Shown piece by piece: positions 21,844 to 30,234 of a stretch of DNA of 34,829 nucleotides. Each line of letters opens with the position of its first letter. Position 1 is the stretch's first letter. This DNA comes from Candidatus Polarisedimenticolia bacterium (GTDB lineage: Bacteria; Acidobacteriota; Polarisedimenticolia; Gp22-AA2; AA152), in contig DASTZC010000269.1 in assembly GCA_035764505.1 (NCBI GenBank), positions 1-34,829 on the forward strand, written 5' to 3'. The notes beneath the pieces are model-generated. The model was not told the DNA's origin. It made no database searches and was given only the letters and a program-made list of their open reading frames with translations. Position numbers and translations under genes: made by a program.

Positions 21844-23445
21844 ATGGCACAGTTCGATCGGTTCGCCCAGAGCATTTTCAAGTTCAAGGCCGACCTCCTC
21901 GTCATCGCCACGGGGGAGCGTGTCGTTCTCGGATTCGGAACCGACAAGAAGCCGGTGAGCGCCGAAGCCGCCACGCGCACACAGGTGGAAGGGATCGTCC
22001 GGGAGATTGCCCCGCCTCATCTCGCGCCTCAGCTCTCACGCGACGGCGAGCATGAGTTCCTCTACCGTTCTCCCTCGGGGTTGGTGCAGGTCCGGGTGGC
22101 CCGCAAGGACTCCTCGGTCCGGCTGACCGCCGTCCCCGCGGCCTCGGACGCGGAGGAAGCTCCGCTGCCGGCAGCGATTCCCGTCCTGGCAGAGACGTCG
22201 ACCGGCGAGGCCGACGGGTTCATGTCAGAAGCCGCCCCCGAATCCTCGGCCGAACCTGAGGCTGCTTCGGAAGCCACCTCCATGGACTACCCGAGGGAGG
22301 AGGAATCCTCCCAGGACCCCCCGGCCCTGTTCAGCCAGGGCGAAGCCCCTTCCCCGCAGGCGCTGGAAGCCATCGAAGGATTGCTGCGTCGTCTGATCTC
22401 GGAGAAATGCTCCGATCTCCATTTGTCGAGCGGCAATCCGCCCATGTTCCGCAAGGACGGCACGATCGTCGCCGTAGGCGGCTCCGCGACGATGAGCCCG
22501 GCGACGGTGCGTGAGATGGTCTTCGCCATCGCGCCCGCCAAGAGCCGCCGGGAGTTCGACGAGCGCCACGACACCGATTTCGCCTACGAGATCGCGGGGC
22601 TGGCCCGTTACCGCTGCAATCTCTACATGGACCGTCTCGGCGTCGGCGGAGTCTTCCGGGTCATCCCGTCGAAGACGCCGAGCGTCGACGAGCTCGGACT
22701 GCCCAAGCACATCCTGCAGCTCTGCCAGCTGAGCAAAGGCCTCGTCCTGGTCACCGGCCCGACCGGCTCCGGGAAATCCACGACCCTGGCGGCGCTGGTG
22801 GACTGGATCAACCGCAACCGCACCGACCACATCATCACCATCGAGGATCCGATCGAGTTCGTCCACGCCAACCAGAAGTGCCTGGTGAACCAGAGGCAGG
22901 TGGGGGTGCACACCGAAGGTTTCAAGCCCGCCCTGCGCGCCGCCTTGCGCGAGGACCCCGACATCGTCCTGGTGGGGGAGCTGCGCGACCTGGAGACCAT
23001 GGCCATCGCCATCGAGACGGCGGAGACGGGGCATCTCGTCTTCGGGACGCTGCACACCAACAGCGCGCCTTCGACCGTGGATCGAATCATCGACCAGTTC
23101 CCGTCCGACCGGCAGAGCCAGATCCGGACGATGCTGTCGGAATCGCTCAAGGGAGTCGTCTCCCAGACGCTGTGCCGCAAGAAAGGCGGCGGGCGCGTGG
23201 CGGCCTACGAGATCCTCTACGTCACCTCGGCCATCAGCAACCTGATCCGTGAAGGGAAGACCTTCCAGATCCCCTCCATCATGCAGACGAACAAGGCGCT
23301 CGGCATGACCCTGATGAACGAGGCGCTGCTGGATCTGGTCCACAAGGGCCTGGTGGAGCCGCAGGAGGCCTACTTCAAGTCGGCCGCCAAGACGGAATTC
23401 AAGGCCCTCCTCGAGCGCAACCACATCAAGATCGAAACCACCTAG
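21844..23445 (+). CDS. PilT-like pilus retraction ATPase with an extra N-terminal domain
   Basis: This is a hexameric ATPase of the PilT/PilU type that powers type IV pilus depolymerisation at the inner membrane. The 533-residue protein is about 180 residues longer than usual. Residues 175-276 are the normal N-terminal domain (SDLHLSSGNPPMFRKDG through GVFRVIP). The ATPase core has Walker A GPTGSGKST (305-313), an Asp box ITIEDPIEF, Walker B DIVLVGELRD and a His box TLHTNSA. The PilT-specific AIRNLIRE motif appears as AISNLIREGK. Residues 8-98 repeat the pattern of the N-terminal domain in degenerate form, joined by an acidic Ser/Pro linker (100-172). The upstream gene is six bases away. No other pilus genes are in the window. 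Confidence 0.93.
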   Translation: MAQFDRFAQSIFKFKADLLVIATGERVVLGFGTDKKPVSAEAATRTQVEGIVREIAPPHLAPQLSRDGEHEFLYRSPSGLVQVRVARKDSSVRLTAVPAASDAEEAPLPAAIPVLAETSTGEADGFMSEAAPESSAEPEAASEATSMDYPREEESSQDPPALFSQGEAPSPQALEAIEGLLRRLISEKCSDLHLSSGNPPMFRKDGTIVAVGGSATMSPATVREMVFAIAPAKSRREFDERHDTDFAYEIAGLARYRCNLYMDRLGVGGVFRVIPSKTPSVDELGLPKHILQLCQLSKGLVLVTGPTGSGKSTTLAALVDWINRNRTDHIITIEDPIEFVHANQKCLVNQRQVGVHTEGFKPALRAALREDPDIVLVGELRDLETMAIAIETAETGHLVFGTLHTNSAPSTVDRIIDQFPSDRQSQIRTMLSESLKGVVSQTLCRKKGGGRVAAYEILYVTSAISNLIREGKTFQIPSIMQTNKALGMTLMNEALLDLVHKGLVEPQEAYFKSAAKTEFKALLERNHIKIETT

Positions 23446-23613
23446 CCGTATCGGCAGGACCCGCTTCCGACGGCGCCCCTCCCGGAACGCTCCGTCTGCA
23501 GTTCCCATTCCGCACTTCCTGAAAACCCACCTCGTTGCAGGGAACTTTTCGAGGGAATGATCCTCCAAGGAGATTGAAGTGCCATGCCCATCCTTTTGGA
23601 GGAGGCCGATCCC

Positions 23614-25314
23614 ATGGATGTGATCCGAGCCGTAAGGCGCGCCGCGTGCGCGGCTTTTCTGCCGCTCTGCGCCGGAATTGCGGGCGCCGCCGAACTCAAG
23701 CCTGTTTCGCGCGTCACCGGGGTCACCGTCTACCGCGACGGGGCCCTGATCACCCGGGAGTCCAAGGTGAGCCTGACCCCAGGCGATCATCGGATCCTGC
23801 TGGAGGAGATCCCCTCCGTTGCCGACCCCAGCTCGGTGCGGGTCACCGGCAGCGGCGCGGGCGGCATGACGCTCGGGGGCGTCGAGATCTCGCAGGAGTT
23901 CCGCGCCGCCAATCTCACGCCCGAGTACCGGCAGCTGCAGGACGAGATGCAAGAACTGATCGGGGAGATGGGCAGCCTGGACGATCGCCAGAAGTCGATC
24001 AACTCGCTGCGGGAATTCCTCTCCGGCCTCAAGGCGTCCGCCGGACAGGAATCGAGCAAGGACCTCCTGGCCCGCGGCTTCGCGGTCGACTCGTGGCAGA
24101 AGGCTTTCCAGTTCCTGTCGGAGCGTCTCAACGGCCTCGCGGCCGAGGAGCGCGCCATGGCGCCCAAGCGCAAGGACCTTTCCGAGCAAATCGAGGTGAG
24201 GCGCCAGAAGCTGAGCCAGCTCGCCTCCCAGGGCGGGCTCCAGCGCTGGAGTGCCGCGGTCCTGGTGGCCTCGGCGCACGGCGGTGAGTTGACGCTGCGG
24301 ACGACCTACCTGGCGCGCGGAGCTTCCTGGCAGCCCTTGTACGACGCGCGTCTCGAGCCGTCCACCGGCAAGGTGGAGCTGGTCTGGCAGGCGCAGATCA
24401 CCCAGAACACCGGCGAGGACTGGAAGGAGGTCGCCGTGTCGCTCTCGACGACCCGACCGGCGGCCGGGATCGACCTGCCGCAGCTCGCGAGCCTGACCCT
24501 CGTCCCGGCCCCGATGGCCCCTGTCGCGAAGGCGAAGGCCGCCAGGAAGGAGGCGAACCAGGCGGCCCCGGAGGCGGATTATCGGGACGCGCTGACCCTC
24601 GCGGATGGCGCCGAGGGCGGATTCGTCGGCGGGGTTGTTTCGGCGGTACCGGCGCCGGCGCCCGCCGAGATGGCCGAAGCCGAGACATCGCGGCGCGACG
24701 TGGCGGTCACCTTCGATCTGCCCGGGAAGCTGGACATCCCGAGCGACGCCCAGCCGCACAAGCATCGGGTCGCCTCCCGGGATCTGGAGGGAAAGACGGA
24801 ATACCGGACCATCCCGAAGCTGAACCCGGCCGTCTTCATCATCTCGAGCGTCACCCTGACAGGGGAGGTTCCTCTGCTGCCGGGCCGGGTCCAGCATTTC
24901 GTCGGGCCGGATCTCGTGGGTAGCTCCTGGATGATCGATCGCGCGGCAGGAGAGGAATTCCCCCTTTCCTTCGGGCCGGATGATCGCCTCAAGGCGGAGC
25001 GCAAGCCGATCTGGAGGAAGGTCGAGCAGAAGGGGAAGGACGACGAGATCGACTACAAGTTCGTCACGACCCTGGAGAACCACCTCGGGGGCGACGCCGC
25101 CCTGGAGCTGAAGGACCGTATCCCGGTCTCGGGTGACGAGCGGATCACCGTGAGCCTGGACGAGAAGGAAACCAGCGCCGGCTTCACGCGGGACCCCAAG
25201 GAGCCCGGGATCCTCACCTGGCCCGTCACGGTCCCCAAGGGAGGGAAGAAAGAGATCACCCTGCGCTACCGGGTGCGCGCCCCCCGCGGATGGCCGGTGT
25301 CCGGGATCGAATGA
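23614..25314 (+). CDS. Exported DUF4139 (MuiA-type) protein
   Basis: The 566-residue protein starts with a signal peptide (VIRAVRRAACAAFLPLCAGIAGA, cleavage about residue 25). Next is a DUF4140-type N-terminal domain (VTGVTVYRDGALITRES), a charged coiled-coil region (about 100-200), then the DUF4139 beta-rich domain starting TTYLARGASWQPLYDARL and running to the C terminus. The family is named mucoidy inhibitor A; its molecular role is not known. ATG 23614 is preferred because GGAGGAGG lies seven bases upstream and the signal peptide begins there; ATG 23584 with AAGGAG would add ten acidic residues. The stop is three bases from the convergent permease stop. Confidence 0.88.
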   Translation: MDVIRAVRRAACAAFLPLCAGIAGAAELKPVSRVTGVTVYRDGALITRESKVSLTPGDHRILLEEIPSVADPSSVRVTGSGAGGMTLGGVEISQEFRAANLTPEYRQLQDEMQELIGEMGSLDDRQKSINSLREFLSGLKASAGQESSKDLLARGFAVDSWQKAFQFLSERLNGLAAEERAMAPKRKDLSEQIEVRRQKLSQLASQGGLQRWSAAVLVASAHGGELTLRTTYLARGASWQPLYDARLEPSTGKVELVWQAQITQNTGEDWKEVAVSLSTTRPAAGIDLPQLASLTLVPAPMAPVAKAKAARKEANQAAPEADYRDALTLADGAEGGFVGGVVSAVPAPAPAEMAEAETSRRDVAVTFDLPGKLDIPSDAQPHKHRVASRDLEGKTEYRTIPKLNPAVFIISSVTLTGEVPLLPGRVQHFVGPDLVGSSWMIDRAAGEEFPLSFGPDDRLKAERKPIWRKVEQKGKDDEIDYKFVTTLENHLGGDAALELKDRIPVSGDERITVSLDEKETSAGFTRDPKEPGILTWPVTVPKGGKKEITLRYRVRAPRGWPVSGIE

Positions 25315-25317
25315 TCC

Positions 25318-26493
25318 TCAAGCTTCGCGCAGGGCGTTGATGATCTTCAGCCGGGCCGCGCGAGCGGCGGGGAAGAAGCCGCCGAACAGCCCGATGGCCA
25401 CCGAGAAGATCATCCCGGCGACCAGGAGCCAGGTCGAGAGCTGGAAGTTGAACAGGATTTCGGCGAAGGTGTTGAAGTTCTGCGTCCCGGTCGGCGCGGT
25501 GAGGAAGAACTTGACCACCAGGGTGGCGATGACCCCTCCGACCAGGCCGCCCAGCACCCCCAGCGCGAGCGACTCCAATACGAACGACAGGAGGATGGAG
25601 TGCCGCGGGAAGCCCAGAGCGCGCAGCGTGGCGATCTCGCGGATGCGCGCGGAGACCTGCGCGTACATCGTGTTCATGGCGCCGAAGGAGGCCCCCACCG
25701 CCATCAGGACGGCCACGAAATAAGCCAGGAACTGGATCGGCTTCGCGGTGCCCATCTGCTCCTCGTAGTAGAGGTCCTCGGGCTTGGCGTCCAGCTTCAC
25801 CTGCTGGTTCCCCTTCACCGCCGCGGCGAAGCGGTCGCGGCTCGCCAGGTCGGGAACCCGCACCCGCACGATGGAGAAGCCCTGGTCCCGCCGAGTCTGC
25901 GCCTGCACGTCGTGCGCGTCGGCCCAGATCTCGGAATCGTACGGCGACCCCTTGGCGTCGAAGATCCCCACCACCTGCCATTTCTGCGAGCCCGACTGGA
26001 TCGTCCGTCCCACCTCGGTGCTGGCGAAGCGCTCCTTCGTGCGGCGCGAGACGATCGCCTCGTTGGTGCCGTAGCGGAACATCCGCCCTTCCACGATGGG
26101 CAAGGGCGGCCGCAGCTGAAAGGCCGCCGGCTGGACGCCCCGCACAATCACGTTGGTCTTCTTGCCGTCGCGGCGCGGGACGTTGATCAGGATCACCGAT
26201 TCGGGCGACACCAGCGGCTGTCCCTTCTCGTCGCGGGCGATCCCCGGCAGCGCCTTGATGGTCTCCACCTGATCCCTCAGGACGAAGCTCTGCACGTCGG
26301 ACTGCGCGCCGACGCGCATGACGATCAAGTTGAGCGGCGAGACGGAGGTCTGGAAGGTCTTGCGCACCCCCTCGGCGAGCGACATCACCAGCAGGAACAC
26401 CGTCACCACCAGCGCCACGCCCAGCACCGTCATGGCGGTCGAGACCTTCCGGACCATCAGGTTGCGCAGGTTGTACTTCAGGGGGATCGCCAT
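25318..26493 (-). CDS. MacB/FtsX-type ABC transporter permease (second of pair)
   Basis: This 391-residue protein has one N-terminal transmembrane helix (about 18-40), a large periplasmic MacB-type domain and three C-terminal helices. The FtsX signature SARIREIATLRALGFPRHSILLSF lies at about residues 282-305, and the end is ARLKIINALREA. It has no ATPase domain. Such permeases couple ATP hydrolysis to movement of the periplasmic domain (mechanotransmission) for export of peptides, lipoproteins or drugs. It follows the other permease after a single base and is the last gene of the four-gene operon. Confidence 0.93.
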   Translation of the reverse strand: MAIPLKYNLRNLMVRKVSTAMTVLGVALVVTVFLLVMSLAEGVRKTFQTSVSPLNLIVMRVGAQSDVQSFVLRDQVETIKALPGIARDEKGQPLVSPESVILINVPRRDGKKTNVIVRGVQPAAFQLRPPLPIVEGRMFRYGTNEAIVSRRTKERFASTEVGRTIQSGSQKWQVVGIFDAKGSPYDSEIWADAHDVQAQTRRDQGFSIVRVRVPDLASRDRFAAAVKGNQQVKLDAKPEDLYYEEQMGTAKPIQFLAYFVAVLMAVGASFGAMNTMYAQVSARIREIATLRALGFPRHSILLSFVLESLALGVLGGLVGGVIATLVVKFFLTAPTGTQNFNTFAEILFNFQLSTWLLVAGMIFSVAIGLFGGFFPAARAARLKIINALREA

Positions 26494-26494
26494 C

Positions 26495-27655
26495 TCACAC
26501 CACCTGCCGCAAGCCGTTGACGATCGAGACGCGCGAGGAGCGGATTGCCGGGACGAAGCCGGCCAGCGTGCCGATGGTCACGGCCGCCGCCATGGCCATC
26601 AGCACGGTGGCGGGAGAAACCTTGAAGTTGTAGGCGAACATCGCCACCGGTGAATGTTTCATCCCCTCGACCAGGAAGGCGGTGAACGGGAAGGAGAAGA
26701 TCACCCCCGCCAGGCCCGCGAGCAGCGACAGCACCAGTGCTTCGGAGAGAACCATTGCCAGGATCTGGCCGCGGCGAAAGCCCAGCGCCCGGATCACGGC
26801 GATCTCGGTGACGCGCTCCCGCGCGCTCATCGCCATGGTGTTGGCGACAATCAGTACGACGGTGAACAGCACGATGATGGCGATGGAGCGGACCAGCAGC
26901 TTCACGTTGCCCATCATCTCCAGGAACTGGAGCGTGAACTCCTTCTCGGGCATCGCCTTCACCGGCGCGTCGCTGTTCTCGAACATCTGGTTGATGGTAT
27001 CCGTGACCCGCGGCACGTCCTCGGGCGATCGCAGGCGCAGGAAGAAGATCCCGGTCTGGCCCGAGCGCCCCGCCCAGGTGTTCTCCAGGTACTTGTTGTG
27101 GAAGAAGATGTTCGACTCGTCGCGCCCCTTGTAGACGCCGCGCAGGACGAGGTCGAGATCGGTCTGGATGTAGGAGCCCTGGATGCTGATCCGGTCTCCG
27201 ATCTTCCAGTGGTAGCGGTCGATCAGCTGGGAGCCGGCGATGAACGAGTCGCGCTCCGCCTGCCAGGCCTTGACCTGCTCGGCGGGAATCTGCACGTCGG
27301 CGTTGATGGTGGGCCAGACCTCCGGGTCGGTGGAGAGCTGTCCGAAGAAGTGCTCCGGGCGCTGGTCGATGTAGGTGCCTCCGAACCAGATTTCGGGCGC
27401 CACCGCCACCACCCCGGGGATCTGCTCGATCTTCTGCCGGTACCCCAGCGGCATGAAGTTCGCCAGCCCGGTGGCGTGCTGCACCACGACCCGCGATCCG
27501 GCGAGGCTCCCGGCGGCCGACTCTCCCGACAAGGCGTCGAGCAGCGAGACGAGGACGATGATCAGCACCATGACCAGGATGATCGAGCCCATGGTCAGGA
27601 AGGCGCGCGTCTTCTTGCGGAACACGTTCTTCCAGATCAGCCGGAAGTACTTCAC
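26495..27655 (-). CDS. MacB/FtsX-type ABC transporter permease (first of pair)
   Basis: This 386-residue protein has the same topology as its downstream partner: an N-terminal helix (ILVMVLIIVLVSLL), a MacB-like periplasmic domain, then three helices with SARERVTEIAVIRALGFRRGQILAM and the terminal VSIVNGLRQVV. The start is GTG 27655, sharing GTGA with the ATPase stop; the frame is open into the ATPase gene but that part is a shadow. Two non-identical half-permeases imply a heterodimeric transporter. The substrate cannot be read from the sequence. Confidence 0.93.
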   Translation of the reverse strand: MKYFRLIWKNVFRKKTRAFLTMGSIILVMVLIIVLVSLLDALSGESAAGSLAGSRVVVQHATGLANFMPLGYRQKIEQIPGVVAVAPEIWFGGTYIDQRPEHFFGQLSTDPEVWPTINADVQIPAEQVKAWQAERDSFIAGSQLIDRYHWKIGDRISIQGSYIQTDLDLVLRGVYKGRDESNIFFHNKYLENTWAGRSGQTGIFFLRLRSPEDVPRVTDTINQMFENSDAPVKAMPEKEFTLQFLEMMGNVKLLVRSIAIIVLFTVVLIVANTMAMSARERVTEIAVIRALGFRRGQILAMVLSEALVLSLLAGLAGVIFSFPFTAFLVEGMKHSPVAMFAYNFKVSPATVLMAMAAAVTIGTLAGFVPAIRSSRVSIVNGLRQVV

Positions 27656-28371
27656 GGCCGCAGCTCGCGCATGGCCGCCAGCTCGCGTGCTTCCGCCGGC
27701 GCGAGCACTCCCTTGTCGAGGTGCACCATGCGGCGGGCGACCGCGGCCGCCCGCGGGTCGTGGGTCACCATGACGATGGTCTTCTGGAACTCCGTGGAGA
27801 GGCGCTTGAGCAGGACCAGGATCTCGTCGGCGCTCCTGGCGTCGAGATCCCCCGTCGGCTCGTCCGCCACCAGGATGTCGGGATCGGCCACGATGGCGCG
27901 GGCGATGGCGACCCGCTGCTCCTGGCCGCCCGAGAGCTGGCGCGGGTAGTGCTCGGCGCGGTCCGCCAGCCCCACCACCGACAGCGCCGTCTTCACATGC
28001 TCGCGTCGCTGCTTGCGGCTCAGCCGGGTGAGCAGCAGCGGCAGCTCCACGTTCTCGAAGGCGGTGAGGACCGGGATCAGGTTGTAGAGCTGGAAGATGA
28101 AGCCGACATGATCGGCGCGCCAGCGCGCCAGCTGTGTCTCCCCGAGCGCGGAGATCTCCTTGTCGCCGATCAGGATCCTTCCGGCAGTGGGCTTGTCGAT
28201 CCCGGCCATCAGGTTGAGCAGCGTGGTCTTTCCCGAGCCCGAAGGCCCCATCAGGGCGAGGAACTCGCCCGGCTCGACGGTCAGGGAGATGTCCTTGAGG
28301 ACCGGAATCTCCAGCGAATCCCGGCGGTAGACCTTGGAGACGCGATCGATCTGGATTTGCGCCTGGCTCAC
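27652..28371 (-). CDS. ABC transporter ATP-binding protein, MacB/LolD type
   Basis: This 239-residue ATPase has Walker A GPSGSGKT, Q-loop FIFQLYNLIPVLTAFENVELP (the typical LolD/MacB phrase), signature LSGGQEQRVAIARAI, Walker B ILVADEPTGDLD and switch His VTHD. GTG 28371 has GGGGAGG six bases upstream. The open frame continues to 29715 but overlaps the adaptor gene. Its stop overlaps the permease start (GTGA). The upstream gap of about 130 bases to the adaptor gene holds a GC-rich hairpin. Confidence 0.94.
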   Translation of the reverse strand: MSQAQIQIDRVSKVYRRDSLEIPVLKDISLTVEPGEFLALMGPSGSGKTTLLNLMAGIDKPTAGRILIGDKEISALGETQLARWRADHVGFIFQLYNLIPVLTAFENVELPLLLTRLSRKQRREHVKTALSVVGLADRAEHYPRQLSGGQEQRVAIARAIVADPDILVADEPTGDLDARSADEILVLLKRLSTEFQKTIVMVTHDPRAAAVARRMVHLDKGVLAPAEARELAAMRELRP

Positions 28372-28401
28372 GAGAATCCTCCCCTGCGTTGCGGCAACTC
28401 G

Positions 28402-28442
28402 CCCGCGCCGCCGGACTGTAACGCGAAGCGGCGCGGCGCGGG
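28402..28442 (-). other. GC-rich hairpin between adaptor and ATPase genes
   Basis: CCCGCGCCGC (28402-28411) pairs perfectly with GCGGCGCGGG (28433-28442) around a 21-base loop. No T-run follows on the minus strand, so it is not an intrinsic terminator. It could protect or divide the operon message, or be chance in GC-rich DNA. Confidence 0.3.
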
Positions 28443-28502
28443 AGCAAAATCGGATAGGCGGTGCCTGCGGGTGGCGGACGGCTTTGCGGGCGGCACGAGC
28501 GG

Positions 28503-29666
28503 TCAGTCCTTGACGTGGATCTTCTGCCCGTCCTTCAGCTCCAGCTGTGCGGCACCCGCCACCAGCGTCTCTCCTCCCGCGAGCCCCTCCTGGATCTCCG
28601 CCATCCCGTCGGCGGTGCGGCCCACCTTGACCGGCCGGAACACCGCCCGATCTCCGCGGATCAGATAGACGCCGGTCTGCCCTCCGGCGCTCGCGAGCGC
28701 TCCCTGCGGCACCTGCACCGAGGTCCTGGCTTCCTTTCCCTGGGTCGGCTCGGCGGTGAAGTTCACCCGGGCGGAGAGATCGGGAAGGATCCGCTCGTCG
28801 GGATCGCCGAAGCTCACCTTCACCTTGACCGTCCCTTTCTGCCGGTCGGCCGAGGGAATCACCTGCCGGAGGTCGCCGTGATAGACGCGGTCCGGATAGG
28901 CATCGAGCACGATCTCGGCGGGCTGGCGGTCCTTGAGGACGGATAGATTGCTCTCGTTGACGTCGGCCCCCACATAGAGGGTGGAGAAATCGACCAGAGT
29001 GACGATCGCTCCGCCGTTGGAGGAGCCCTGTCCGGGGGAGCCGAATGGCGAGACCGCTTCCCCGACGTGCGCCCGCTTCGCGATGACCACCCCGTCGAAG
29101 GGGGCCCGCAGCACCGTGTAATCGAGCAGCGCTTTGACGTAGCTGACCCGGGCGCTCGTGGCGCGCTCCGCCGCCACGGCGGCGTCGAGCGACGATTGCG
29201 GCGTGAGATCCTGCGCGCGCAGCGCGCGCTGGCGCTGCAGGTCGGCCTGGGCGTTCTCCCAGGCCGCCTCGGTCTCGTGCAGCTGCGCGTCCAGGTCGGT
29301 GTGGTCCAGACGCGCCAGGATGTCTCCCTTCCTGACCCGGCTTCCCTCGGTGACCTTCAGGTCCGTGATGCGCGAGGTGATCTTCGGCGAGATGTCGGCG
29401 CGCGTCTCGGCTTCCACGTAGCCCGCCACCGACAAAACGGTGAGGGCCTGTCCCTGGGTCACCAGCGCGGCGGAGGTCTTCTCCACGGCGAGGACCCCGA
29501 AAGTACGGCTCAACAGGAAGTAGGAGACGGCCGCCACCAGCACCGCCGCGATCGCGCCCCCGAGCAGCCAGGCGGTGGGCCGCTTCGGAGGCTCCTCGCC
29601 CCGGGGAATTCTCAAGGCGGCCAGATCGGCGCCGGTTCTCGGGGTGCTGGTGCGCGATGCTTCCAT
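28503..29666 (-). CDS. Periplasmic adaptor (membrane fusion) protein of ABC efflux pump, MacA/HlyD type
   Basis: This 387-residue protein has a cytoplasmic N terminus, one transmembrane helix (about 32-53, WLLGGAIAAVLVAAVSYFLL), then two lipoyl-like halves (ISPKITSRITDLKVTEGSRV and LRAPFDGVVIAKRAHVGEAV) around a short alpha-hairpin (LHETEAAWENAQADLQRQRA). Beta-barrel and membrane-proximal domains complete it. It would link the permease pair to an outer-membrane channel, for which no gene is seen here. ATG 29666 lacks a strong ribosome site. First gene of the adaptor-ATPase-permease-permease operon. Confidence 0.92.
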   Translation of the reverse strand: MEASRTSTPRTGADLAALRIPRGEEPPKRPTAWLLGGAIAAVLVAAVSYFLLSRTFGVLAVEKTSAALVTQGQALTVLSVAGYVEAETRADISPKITSRITDLKVTEGSRVRKGDILARLDHTDLDAQLHETEAAWENAQADLQRQRALRAQDLTPQSSLDAAVAAERATSARVSYVKALLDYTVLRAPFDGVVIAKRAHVGEAVSPFGSPGQGSSNGGAIVTLVDFSTLYVGADVNESNLSVLKDRQPAEIVLDAYPDRVYHGDLRQVIPSADRQKGTVKVKVSFGDPDERILPDLSARVNFTAEPTQGKEARTSVQVPQGALASAGGQTGVYLIRGDRAVFRPVKVGRTADGMAEIQEGLAGGETLVAGAAQLELKDGQKIHVKD

Positions 29667-29743
29667 GCGGAAGGATGCCCTCGGTTCCGGACCGCCCGAT
29701 CGGCAGCCGGTTCATTCGATCCGATCTGCTCGGGAGGGGAAAA

Positions 29744-29773
29744 AGTCTATCCGCTTCCCCCCGGGGGGGTCAA
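29744..29773 (-). promoter_or_regulatory. Promoter of the efflux operon, TTGACC-N18-TAGACT
   Basis: On the minus strand TTGACC (29773-29768, 5/6) and TAGACT (29749-29744, 4/6) flank an 18-base spacer that contains the palindrome CCCCCCGGGGGG. Initiation near 29737 leaves a leader of about 70 bases before the adaptor ATG. Confidence 0.55.
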
Positions 29774-29805
29774 CGCATGGAGGCGACGCCGCGGGGCCGC
29801 AGACG

Positions 29806-30234
29806 TCAGGATCGAAGGATCAGGAAGGACCAATTAACAAGGATGAGCCCGAGGGCGCCGGCCCGCAGGAGCCGGCTCAGCGCGGGGCCCGGCCGCGGCG
29901 GCGCGGGAAGCTCGACGTGCAGCGACCTGCAGGCCAGGCTCACCATCGCGGCGGCCACCAGGAACAGGGCGACGGCGGCGACCAGCGGGTTGAAGGAGAG
30001 CGCCTCGATCAGCCGCCCCTGCGTGAGGGCCGCGAGAGCGCGGGTGGAGCCGCAGGTGGGACAGGGCCAGCCGGTAATCTGCCGGAAAGGGCAGAACAGC
30101 GGGAGGTGGATTCCGCCGGCGAGCGACAGGAGGTGAAGGCGTGCCGCGACCGCCGCGAGCAGGGTCGAGACACCCAGGATTGGCAGGATCGGAATCGGCG
30201 CCGCGGCGCCCGGCGCCCGAGCGGGCGCTTCCAT
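29806..30234 (-). CDS. DUF2752 membrane protein
   Basis: This 142-residue protein has three predicted helices and the DUF2752 hallmark: LFCPFRQITGWPCPTCGSTRA with C48, C58 and C61, then a helix with an FNPL phrase. The function of the family is unknown; the conserved Cys/Thr/Arg cluster at the membrane face suggests metal or cofactor binding. The ATG at 30234 overlaps the Yip1 gene's TGA by one base (TGATG), so translation is coupled. The efflux-operon promoter begins about 30 bases after its stop. Confidence 0.88.
   Translation of the reverse strand: MEAPARAPGAAAPIPILPILGVSTLLAAVAARLHLLSLAGGIHLPLFCPFRQITGWPCPTCGSTRALAALTQGRLIEALSFNPLVAAVALFLVAAAMVSLACRSLHVELPAPPRPGPALSRLLRAGALGLILVNWSFLILRS

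Noticed and set aside
22225-25083. 952-codon minus-strand frame across pilT and the DUF4139 gene
   Set aside because: It spans two well-supported plus-strand genes and their intergenic gap, and shows only Arg/Gly/Asp-rich shadow sequence.
26654-27949. 431-codon plus-strand frame over the permease and ATPase genes
   Set aside because: Asp/His-rich shadow translation opposite clear ABC transporter genes.
28372-29715. Upstream extension of the ABC ATPase frame
   Set aside because: It overlaps the adaptor gene, and the ATPase has a good Shine-Dalgarno at GTG 28371.
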